A program made the translations under genes and the position numbers. DNA of 64,000 nt from Acidimicrobiia bacterium (GTDB lineage Bacteria > Actinomycetota > Acidimicrobiia > Acidimicrobiales > Acidimicrobilacustridaceae), in contig JAFIEP010000100.1 of NCBI GenBank assembly GCA_020832495.1, positions 1 to 64,000 on the forward strand, read 5' to 3'. Under the pieces are notes generated by a model, which was not told the DNA's origin, searched no databases, and worked only from the letters and a program-made list of their open reading frames with translations. The stretch's first letter is position 1. Every line of letters begins with the position of its first letter. This document shows positions 1-7,596 of this stretch, in pieces.

Positions 1-1
1 C

Positions 2-130
2 AACCCCAACCCCACCCACACCGCCAACGGCGACGTCAGCCACAGCGACAGCAAGCGCAAGAGCGGCCACAGCACCCCTACCGACAGCGAGGGCGGCAGC
101 GACCCCCGAGCCGGCCCCGACCCACCCTGA
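2..130 (+). CDS. C-terminal tail of an unknown protein (partial)
   Basis: An open frame enters from the left edge and stops with TGA at 128-130. The 42 visible residues are hydrophilic and rich in Ser, Pro, Asp and Lys (for example DVSHSDSKRKSGH), as in a disordered tail. No domain is visible, and the gene's identity lies outside the window. It would converge on the CobW gene. It could also be chance reading of GC-rich DNA, so confidence is low. Confidence 0.35.
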   Translation, partial: NPNPTHTANGDVSHSDSKRKSGHSTPTDSEGGSDPRAGPDPP

Positions 131-259
131 GTGCGGCCGTCGGTGGCGTCGCCCGAGTCGGGCTGGCGACTGACTCCTCGAGCAGACGAGCGTCACATGG
201 AATCAACCTCTACCGGACCATCCCGAGGGGGAGTTCCTCGAGGAGAATCCAGCGCGCCC

Positions 260-1465
260 TCATTCGAGCGGGCAGGCCAGATCCCACGCCGGTAGAGGGT
301 CGGGCAACAACGCCCACCCAGCGGGGCCACCAGCGCACTCCTCCTCGCTCAACAAGCAGGCTTCGAGCCTCGCCGTGAGGGCGGCTTCGTCGAGGTCGAT
401 CCCGATGAGCACGATCTCCTGGGCCCGGTCACCGAAGCGTTCGTCCCACCGGGAGAGCAGCTCGGAGATCTCCCCCGGATCGAGGTCCCATTCGCTCTCG
501 GGCATGGCGGCGAAGAAAGGTGCGACCGGCTCGAAGACGACGGTGGATCCCACCTGGTTCCACAGCGCTTGTACGTCCGGGCGACTGGCCAGCCAGAAGA
601 AGCCCTTCGAGCGAACGACTCCCTCGAGGCCGTCCTCGAGTGCAGCCGCCAACCGCTCGGGATGGAACGGCCGGCGAGCACGGAACACGAACGAGCCGAT
701 CCCGTAGATCTCGGTTTCGGGCATCGGCTCACCGTTGAGCTCCTGCACCCAGCCAGCGGCATTCGCCGCACGGTCGGGGTCGAAGCGGCGGGCGCCAACG
801 ATCTCGCCGAGGGGCACATCGCCGTGCGCCGCAACGAGCACCTGCGCAACCGGGTTGAGTCGCCGCACCAGGGCCAACACCGTGTCGAGATCGTCGCTCG
901 AGACCAGATCGGGCTTGCTCACCACCAGCACGTCGGCGAACTCGACCTGGTCGACGAGCAGTTCAGCCACCGAGCGATCGTCGTCCTCGTCGACGGCCAG
1001 CCCGAGGTCCGCCAACTCAGTGAGCTCGTGGAGGTGATCGAGGAAACGCGTCGGGTCGACCACGGTCACCATGGTGTCGAGCTCGGCAACGTCGCCGAGC
1101 GACTCCCCGTTCTCAGCCTCGAAGATGAAGGTGGCGGCGACCGGCATGGGTTCACTGATGCCCGTCGACTCGATGACGAGATGGTCGAAACGGTTCTCCC
1201 TGGCCAGCCGATCCACCTCACGCAACAGATCGCCGCGCAGGGTGCAGCAGATGCACCCGTTCGTCATCTCCACCAGTTCCTCGTCCACCCGGTCGAGGGC
1301 AGCGTTGCCGCTACGCACCAGCTCGGCGTCGATGTTGATCTCGCTCATGTCGTTCACGATGACCGCCACGCGCCGCCCGTCACGGTTGGTGAGGATGCGT
1401 TCGAGCAGGGTCGACTTCCCTGCACCCAGGAAGCCGGACAGGACGGTGACGGGCAGGCGTTGCAC
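260..1465 (-). CDS. CobW/COG0523-family GTPase (metal chaperone)
   Basis: This is a G3E-family P-loop GTPase of the CobW/ZigA/YeiR group, cytoplasmic proteins that use GTP to load metals such as zinc or cobalt onto target enzymes. Near the N-terminus it has the Walker A segment [11 protein letters not shown], then a family CxCC metal-binding motif ([12 protein letters not shown]), a Walker B-like ESTGISEP and the guanine-specificity motif SKPD. A CobW_C domain follows. I place the start at GTG 1465 because GAGGAG lies 6 nt upstream and family members normally begin directly before [14 protein letters not shown]; the frame is open up to GTG 1513. That gives 401 aa, normal for the family. The metal cannot be told from sequence. 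No riboswitch or Zur box was recognised upstream. Confidence 0.9.
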   Translation of the reverse strand: MQRLPVTVLSGFLGAGKSTLLERILTNRDGRRVAVIVNDMSEINIDAELVRSGNAALDRVDEELVEMTNGCICCTLRGDLLREVDRLARENRFDHLVIESTGISEPMPVAATFIFEAENGESLGDVAELDTMVTVVDPTRFLDHLHELTELADLGLAVDEDDDRSVAELLVDQVEFADVLVVSKPDLVSSDDLDTVLALVRRLNPVAQVLVAAHGDVPLGEIVGARRFDPDRAANAAGWVQELNGEPMPETEIYGIGSFVFRARRPFHPERLAAALEDGLEGVVRSKGFFWLASRPDVQALWNQVGSTVVFEPVAPFFAAMPESEWDLDPGEISELLSRWDERFGDRAQEIVLIGIDLDEAALTARLEACLLSEEECAGGPAGWALLPDPLPAWDLACPLE

Positions 1466-1578
1466 AGCTGGCTCCTCGATCGGGGGCCGGTGACCACGAA
1501 GCCACCGAACCACGAGCCTACGCCAGTTCGAGAATGATTCCTATTTCGGCACGTGCGCTCCGAGAATCGGACGCCTCG

Positions 1579-3255
1579 TCAGGGAACGGGGAAGACGGCG
1601 TCGACCCCGGCGACGTCGCCGCCGCCGGTGATCACGACCGGGGTGGTGCCAGCCCAGGTGCACCCCGGGTTGGCGTAGCACCGCGACCCCAGGACACCAG
1701 CGTTGAACCACAGGTAGTGGTTCCCGTCAGGACGGCCTTCGACGGCGTAGGCACCTTCGGCATCGGTGAAGGCCAGCGACACCGAACTGAAGCCGGCACC
1801 GAACACCCACACCTGCGCGCCCGCCACGGGTTCGAGATCCGACGTCGTCACCGTGCCCGAGATCGAACCGCCCGACGCCGGTTGCAACGCGGCGTCGACC
1901 CCGGTGGTGGTCTGATCCGAGACCACCGACACGAGGCCGTTGGTCGCCGGCGCGCACCCGAGCGACGCCGGATAGCACTCGCCGGCTCGACCAGGGGCGT
2001 TGAACGCAACCACGTAGTCGTCGGCGTCGAGCAGGCCGAGCTCGTAGGTACCGTCCGGCGCCGTGGTGGTGCTGGCGACGCCGACCACACCGCCGATGGT
2101 GGTGGCCAACACCTGCACACCGCCCAGTGGCGCACCACCCTCGTCGGTCACCGTGCCCGCAATCGCCCCCGGAGGCCCCGGGGGAACAATCCGACCCACC
2201 AGGTCCAGACCGGTGAACCAGATGTTGCCGTCGGGGCCGACCGTGATCGCTTCGAGCGCCGGCAACGGCGTCGCCGGCACGAAGCGCTCCGCCTTGCCGT
2301 GCACCGTCATACGCCCGATCGAGTAGGCCCCACCCGACTGCGGTTCCTGCTGCACGAACCACAGCGCACCGTCAGGCCCCGTGGTGATGTCCACCACACG
2401 GCCGATGGCCGGATCGCTGAAGCGACTGATCTCACCGTCGGTCGTGATCCGCCCGATGCCGTAACCCACCGTGTTGTTGCCTCGCGAGTACCACAACGCA
2501 CCGTCCGGCCCGGCAGTGACCCGGAAGTAGAGGGGCAGCGTGTCCTCGAACTCCGTCACCACCCCCGCGGTGGTGATCCGCGCCACTCCGCCTGCGGTGT
2601 GGGTCCACAACGCACCGTCCGAGCCGACGGCGAGATCACCCGTACCGAACGCACCCCAGCCGAGCCCGTCGGTGAAGCCGCTCACCTGGCCGTCGACGGT
2701 GATCCGTCCGAGCCCACCGTCGTGGGTGAACCACATGGCCCCGTCCGGCCCGGCCACGATGCGGCGGGGCTGGCGGATGTGGACCGGATCGGTGTACGTC
2801 GTCACCACGCCCTCCGGCGAGAGCCGGCCGATGTCGTTCGCCAGGACGGCGAAGCCGCGGATGCCGCGCGCCAACCACAGGTTTCCGTCAGGCCCGAGCG
2901 CAGCATCGGCCGTGTACGTGCCGACCCCCGTGGAGGGGGTGACCTCACCGTCGGTCGATACCGCCGCCATCGCCCAGACGGGCCGGCTGATCCAGAGGCG
3001 CCCGTCCGCTCCGGTGGTGATGCTCGACGGCCTCCCGATGGCTGCGGGGTACAGGGTGAACTCCCCAACCGATGCCGGGCCGTCCACCTCTTCGTTGGCT
3101 GCCGACGGCGCAGCAGCAACCACGCCCACCAGCAGCGCGAGGACCAGCGAGGCCGCCAGCGAACCGGACCGTCGTCCGCTGCGACGCACACCGCCTCCGA
3201 CGGCACCAGCGCGTCGGGCGCCGACCTGCTCAGCAGCAGCGAGATGGGCAGACAT
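1579..3255 (-). CDS. Secreted streptogramin-lyase-like beta-propeller with two CarboxypepD_reg-like domains
   Basis: The 558-aa protein starts with basic residues and a hydrophobic stretch ending near AAPSAANEE, consistent with a signal peptide. It then has seven repeats of the type GPDGALWF/GSDGALW/GPDGNIWF, the hallmark of the virginiamycin-B-lyase (Vgb) and NHL-like seven-bladed propellers. After the propeller come two beta-sandwich repeats beginning AIAGTVTDEGGAPLGG and SISGTVTTSDLEPVAG, typical of carboxypeptidase-regulatory-like domains. Antibiotic linearisation is known for Vgb, but most relatives with this layout are uncharacterised secreted proteins, so I do not claim resistance. The ATG at 3255 is chosen because the frame above it lacks a signal-like sequence and GGGGGA precedes it. 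Confidence 0.8.
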   Translation of the reverse strand: MSAHLAAAEQVGARRAGAVGGGVRRSGRRSGSLAASLVLALLVGVVAAAPSAANEEVDGPASVGEFTLYPAAIGRPSSITTGADGRLWISRPVWAMAAVSTDGEVTPSTGVGTYTADAALGPDGNLWLARGIRGFAVLANDIGRLSPEGVVTTYTDPVHIRQPRRIVAGPDGAMWFTHDGGLGRITVDGQVSGFTDGLGWGAFGTGDLAVGSDGALWTHTAGGVARITTAGVVTEFEDTLPLYFRVTAGPDGALWYSRGNNTVGYGIGRITTDGEISRFSDPAIGRVVDITTGPDGALWFVQQEPQSGGAYSIGRMTVHGKAERFVPATPLPALEAITVGPDGNIWFTGLDLVGRIVPPGPPGAIAGTVTDEGGAPLGGVQVLATTIGGVVGVASTTTAPDGTYELGLLDADDYVVAFNAPGRAGECYPASLGCAPATNGLVSVVSDQTTTGVDAALQPASGGSISGTVTTSDLEPVAGAQVWVFGAGFSSVSLAFTDAEGAYAVEGRPDGNHYLWFNAGVLGSRCYANPGCTWAGTTPVVITGGGDVAGVDAVFPVP

Positions 3256-3505
3256 GGCAGATCCCCCGGAGTTCGTGCGATCCAACCGTTGCCGCCCGTT
3301 CCACCGAGAGAAGCGGGAACCGGCCGCACTGATCGGCTCGCCATTGGCGGGCTAACGGTATCCGAAGGGCCGACGCCTCGCCCGACCAACCCGACCGAAC
3401 CACTCCACGTGGAGCACCTCGACCCCGGACAACCTCAGCCCCTCCCACCACGAGCACGCTGGCCTGCCTGTGGCGTCGCCGCAGCTCCGAAGTAGCGTAC
3501 CGGGC

Positions 3506-4396
3506 GTGCGCATCGTCTCCCTGTTGCCATCGGCCACCGAGATCGCCTTTGCCATCGGAGCTGGCGAGGACGTGGTCGGCGTCACCTTCGAGTGTGACGA
3601 GCCACCCGAGGCTCGCTCTCGCACCATCCTCACCTCGAGTGCGCTGCCCGAGGGGCTGTCACCCGCCGAGATCGACGCTGCCGTGGCGACACGCATGGCC
3701 GCCGGCGAGGATCTCTACCGCCTCCACGAAGGGGCCCTGGCAGACCTCGATCCGGACGTGGTGCTGACCCAGGACCTGTGCGCTGTCTGCGCCGTCAACC
3801 TCGACGACACCCGCGCCGCGCTCGACCACCTGGGATGCCGGGCGGAGGTGGTCACCCTCGACCCGCACGACATCGACGGCATCTTCGAGACCATCGTGCG
3901 CACGGGTGACGTCCTGGGGCGCTCGGCCGCTGCCGCCACCCTGGTGAAGGGGCTCGAGGAGCGACTCGCCGCGGTGTCCACCGCTGTCGCCGGAGCCGAC
4001 CAGCCGCGGGTGGCGGTACTCGAGTGGGTCGACCCGCTCTTCGCCCCGGGTCACTGGGTGCCCGAGATGGTCACCCGGGCCGGTGGCATCGCCGCCATCG
4101 GGACCGCCGGTGCTCCTTCGGTCCGCATCAGCGCCGAGGACCTCGCAGCGGCCGACGCCGACGTCATCGTCGTGGCTCCCTGTGGCTTCGGTCTCGATGG
4201 TGCCGCCGAACAGGCAGCCGCCGCCGCCGCAGCCGGCGTGCTTCCCGACGGTGTCCCGGTGTGGGCCATCGACGCCGACGGCATCGTGGTGCGGCCCGGG
4301 CCGCGGGTGGTGGACGGGGTCGAGGCCATGGCCCAGCTGCTGCACCCCGAACTGATGGGGACGCCGGACCCGGCCAGCGCTCGGCGACTGGACTGA
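3506..4396 (+). CDS. Cobalamin-binding BtuF-like protein
   Basis: The sequence opens RIVSLLPSATEIAFAIG, the start of the helical-backbone metal/cobalamin receptor fold (BtuF/FhuD class, Pfam Peripla_BP_2). The family landmarks DVVLTQDLCAVCAV, VAVLEWVDPLFAPGHWVPEM and a C-terminal VVRPGPRVVDG are present. It is 296 aa with no signal peptide or lipobox, so it probably acts in the cytoplasm, like the solo 'cobalamin-binding protein' group, and not as an ABC receptor. GTG 3506 is chosen because the fold begins exactly there and TAGCGT sits 7 nt upstream, fitting a leaderless start. No btuC/btuD genes lie nearby. The CobW-like gene 2 kb away is the only other possibly cobalt-linked gene here. Confidence 0.85.
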   Translation: MRIVSLLPSATEIAFAIGAGEDVVGVTFECDEPPEARSRTILTSSALPEGLSPAEIDAAVATRMAAGEDLYRLHEGALADLDPDVVLTQDLCAVCAVNLDDTRAALDHLGCRAEVVTLDPHDIDGIFETIVRTGDVLGRSAAAATLVKGLEERLAAVSTAVAGADQPRVAVLEWVDPLFAPGHWVPEMVTRAGGIAAIGTAGAPSVRISAEDLAAADADVIVVAPCGFGLDGAAEQAAAAAAAGVLPDGVPVWAIDADGIVVRPGPRVVDGVEAMAQLLHPELMGTPDPASARRLD

Positions 4397-4559
4397 CGCC
4401 ACGGCTCGGTGGTGCCGGCCGCGAGCCCACCGGCGCACCTACACGACCGTTGCCCGACCGATCTGCGACGACGCCGCTCGCATGGCAGAGTGAGCGCTGA
4501 TCATCGAGCTGACCATGAGTTGGTCATCGACCGTGCCCGAAGGCACCGAGGGGGACGAC

Positions 4560-7376
4560 GTGCGCGCCAAGTGGCTCCACATCCTGACCGGGCTGGCCGT
4601 GCTGGCCGCCACCGTGGCACTGGGTGCGACCCCCGCCAGCCACGCCGAACCGACCGCAGGAGCACCAGCCGACGAGGAGTCCGACGGCCTTGCACCGTGC
4701 ACCGAGGGTCCCTTCACCGACGTGGGGATCGACCATCCGTTCTGCCCCGAGATCACGTGGCTCGCCGACCGCGGCTTGGCCGAAGGGTTCGAGGACGGCA
4801 CCTTCCGTCCCACCGACGCCGTGTCCCGCCAGGCGATGGCTGCGTTCCTGTTCCGCTACGTGGCCCCAGCAGATGTCCTCGTGCCCGACGAGGCATCGTT
4901 CGCCGACGTACCACTCGATCACGAGTTCTCCACGGCCATCGAGTGGATGGTCAGCGTCGGGCTCACCACCGGCTACGACGACGGCACGTTCCGTCCCACC
5001 GACGCCGTGTCCCGCCAGGCCACCGCAGCATTCCTGTTCCGCCTGCAGGCGCCCGAGGACTTCATCGCCGAGCCCTTCGCCAGCTTCGGCGACGTGGCCC
5101 CCGGCCACCCCTTCTTCACCGAGATCGAGTGGCTCGCCGGCACCGGGATCACCACCGGCTATGAGGACGGCACGTTCCGCCCGACCAACGCCGTGTCCCG
5201 CCAGGCCACTGCGGCGTTCGTGCAACGCTACGACGCCGAGTTCAGCGAACTGGTGCCCCCGGTTCCCGACGGCTTCGTTGACCCGGAGTGGTTCGCCGGC
5301 CGCCAGATGGAGTACCTCGAGTTCGCCACCGAGGCCCGCAGCCGCAACTCGGCGCTGAACCTGCTGAACCACCTCGAGCGAGCCGACCGCGATCCCGACT
5401 TCACCCCGACCGAGATCGACGTGGTGGTGGACGACTTCCCCGGCTCGTGGAACAAGTTCGACAACTACCTCGACACCGCTGATTTCGATCTGCTGTACCT
5501 GATCAACCTCTGGCTGGCCTACGGCGACGACCTCACCGAGGACCTGCGCGACGGGATCGAGGAGGTCCTCGTCGACTTCAAGTACTGGTACACCGACCCG
5601 TCGCCCGACGGCGTGGTGGACGAGCGCTGGTACTGGTCGGAGAACCACCGGATCATCTTCCACACCCTCGAGTACCTCGCCGGCCAGGAGTTCCCCGACA
5701 CGGTGTTCACCATCACCGGCATGACCGGCGCCGAACACCGTGACCGGGCAGCCGTGTGGATCGACGAGTGGCTCGAGGAACGCGTCGAGTTCGGCTTCAG
5801 CGAATGGCACTCGAACGTCTACTACCAAAAAGATGTCACGCCGCTGTTGAGCCTGGTCGAGTGGGCCGACGACCCAGTGCTGGCCGAGCGAGCGGCCATG
5901 ATGCTCGACGTCGTGCTGCTGGACCTGGCGCTGCACACCTTGGACGGGAACAACGGTGCCACCGCCGGGCGGTCCTACATGAAGGACAAGAGCATCGCCC
6001 CCGACCAGGACGTCTTCGGCATCGTCAAGTTGCTCTTCGACCAGACCGACGAGCCGTACGTGAGTCGCGGCGAGCCCGGCGCCTCGCTGCTGTCGCGGGC
6101 CAAGAAGTATCGCCTACCGCAGGTGATCTACGACATCGCCCGAAGCGACGCCGAGATGGTCGACCGTGAGCGCATGGGTGTGTCGATCGACCTCGATGTC
6201 CCGCTCGTGCCGAGTGCCGAGGATCCCTACGGGTGGGAGCGCCCGGCACCGCCGTTCGGCATCGACTACGACGATCCCGCCAACGTGCCGTTCTGGTGGG
6301 AGCGCGGCGCGCTGACTGCCTGGCCGGTGGTGCCGATCACCCTCGACACCATCGAGCAGTACGACCTGTGGGACGTACCGTCGTTCCAGCAGTTCGACGC
6401 CATCCGCGGCATCATCACCAATCCCGACGGCACCTACAACTACAACCTGGCCATGCAGTTGGCGCACACCCTGCGCGACGTGCTGAACATCGGGCTGTTG
6501 GAGGAGATCAACAGCTACACCTACCGCACCGGCGACGTGATGCTCTCCAGCGCTCAGAACTACCGGCCAGGCGCTCACGGCAACCAGTACCACGCCTGGC
6601 AGGCCACGCTCGGCTCGCGTGCAGTGGTGTTCACCACTCACCCGGGCAACGAACCCCGCACGGGCAACCGCTGGGTGGACGGCGACCTCTACTGGACCGG
6701 GACAGGCTCCATGCCCTACACCGCCCAGGAAGGGCCGGCAGCCATCCACATCTACGCCCCCGCCTACGAGATCCCCACCGAGGGTCCCTTTGCGGACCTG
6801 CTCGCCTCGTTCCGCTTCCTCGACTACACCCACGCCTGGTTCCCCACCGAGGAGTTCGACGAGGTCGTCGAGGAAGGCAACTGGGTGTTCGGGCGCAAGG
6901 GCGACGGCTATGTGGCGCTGTGGTCCTGGCGAGACACCGAGTGGCGCACCCACGGTCCCGACGTCGTGAACCAGAACGGGCTGACCGAGGACTACGACCT
7001 GGTGGCACCCGGTGGTCCGGACAACGTGTGGATCACCGAGGTGGGCGACGCCACCCGCTGGGCCGGCGGTTTCGAGGCGTTCCGGGCGGCCATGGTCGCA
7101 GCCACCCCCGAGGTGACGAAGCTGGCATCCACCGATCCGCTCAGCGACCCCTTCGGCGGCTTCGAGGTGGAATGGACCTCCCCCAGCCAGGGCACGCTCG
7201 AGTTCGGCACGGCGCAGCCGTTCGTCGTGGACGGCACCGAGGTGGCACTCGACGGGTACCCGCGGATGGAGAACCCCTGGGTGAGCCTGCCCTTCGGTGG
7301 TCGTGACCTCGGCGTCGCCATCGGTGAGCGGCGTCTCGACCTCGACTTCGAGACCTGGAGCCGCGCCGCCAGCTGA
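4560..7376 (+). CDS. Secreted surface protein: three SLH domains plus polysaccharide-lyase-like body
   Basis: The GTG at 4560 follows GAGGGGGA by 4-5 nt and opens a signal peptide (basic start, LTGLAVLAATVALG, then SHAEP). Residues about 50-225 hold three S-layer homology repeats, each containing DGTFRPTDAVSRQA or a close variant; SLH domains anchor proteins to secondary wall polymers. The remaining 700 residues are rich in Trp, Tyr and Asp, with long helical stretches (YWSENHRIIFHTLEYLAGQ) followed by beta-rich sequence, a layout like the (alpha/alpha)6 toroid plus beta-sandwich of heparinase, alginate and chondroitin lyases. The lyase call is by look and order only, and no catalytic set was assigned. 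At 938 aa it is the largest protein in the window. Confidence 0.75.
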   Translation: MRAKWLHILTGLAVLAATVALGATPASHAEPTAGAPADEESDGLAPCTEGPFTDVGIDHPFCPEITWLADRGLAEGFEDGTFRPTDAVSRQAMAAFLFRYVAPADVLVPDEASFADVPLDHEFSTAIEWMVSVGLTTGYDDGTFRPTDAVSRQATAAFLFRLQAPEDFIAEPFASFGDVAPGHPFFTEIEWLAGTGITTGYEDGTFRPTNAVSRQATAAFVQRYDAEFSELVPPVPDGFVDPEWFAGRQMEYLEFATEARSRNSALNLLNHLERADRDPDFTPTEIDVVVDDFPGSWNKFDNYLDTADFDLLYLINLWLAYGDDLTEDLRDGIEEVLVDFKYWYTDPSPDGVVDERWYWSENHRIIFHTLEYLAGQEFPDTVFTITGMTGAEHRDRAAVWIDEWLEERVEFGFSEWHSNVYYQKDVTPLLSLVEWADDPVLAERAAMMLDVVLLDLALHTLDGNNGATAGRSYMKDKSIAPDQDVFGIVKLLFDQTDEPYVSRGEPGASLLSRAKKYRLPQVIYDIARSDAEMVDRERMGVSIDLDVPLVPSAEDPYGWERPAPPFGIDYDDPANVPFWWERGALTAWPVVPITLDTIEQYDLWDVPSFQQFDAIRGIITNPDGTYNYNLAMQLAHTLRDVLNIGLLEEINSYTYRTGDVMLSSAQNYRPGAHGNQYHAWQATLGSRAVVFTTHPGNEPRTGNRWVDGDLYWTGTGSMPYTAQEGPAAIHIYAPAYEIPTEGPFADLLASFRFLDYTHAWFPTEEFDEVVEEGNWVFGRKGDGYVALWSWRDTEWRTHGPDVVNQNGLTEDYDLVAPGGPDNVWITEVGDATRWAGGFEAFRAAMVAATPEVTKLASTDPLSDPFGGFEVEWTSPSQGTLEFGTAQPFVVDGTEVALDGYPRMENPWVSLPFGGRDLGVAIGERRLDLDFETWSRAAS

Positions 7377-7384
7377 CCCGCCCA

Positions 7385-7528
7385 GTCACCAGCCGACTGC
7401 GCGCAACCAGCCACCACAACGGTGGCCCACTGCGCGCAGTCCCCCACGGAAGTGGCGTCACCAGCCGACTGCGCGCAACCACCCACCACAACGGTGGCCC
7501 ACTGCGCGCAGTCCCCCACGGAAGTGGC
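7385..7528. repeat. Two tandem copies of a 72-bp unit with nested palindromes
   Basis: Copies lie at 7385-7456 and 7457-7528 and differ at a single base (caaccagcc versus caaccaccc). A third copy begins at 7529 (gtcacca) and breaks off. Each unit contains the perfect palindrome ACTGCGCGCAGT, a second TGCGCGCA and the hairpin CCACC-acaac-GGTGG. The block lies just after the SLH-protein stop and before the DUF4012 gene, so it may end transcription or bind a protein. Reading frames across it are repeats of the same residues and are not genes. Confidence 0.9.
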
Positions 7529-7596
7529 GTCACCACGGACACCGGCCGACCCCGTTGACGTCGCTGCCGGGCGGGCTGCCCCTACGATGCGCGCCG

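Noticed and set aside
1579-3255. Antibiotic resistance (virginiamycin B lyase)
   Set aside because: Propeller repeats alone do not show the activity, the protein is exported, and the added Ig-like domains are not found in known resistance enzymes.
1534-3495. A 653-codon open frame on the plus strand opposite the propeller gene
   Set aside because: Its Arg/His/Gly-rich translation has no domain; it is the complement of a convincing secreted propeller with seven repeats. Long shadow frames are expected at this GC content.
4409-5164. 251-codon frame at the start of the SLH gene
   Set aside because: Arg/His-rich shadow of the signal peptide and SLH repeats in another frame.
7141-7542. Frames across the 72-bp repeat as genes
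   Set aside because: Their sequence is simply the repeat read twice, on both strands, without starts or ribosome sites.
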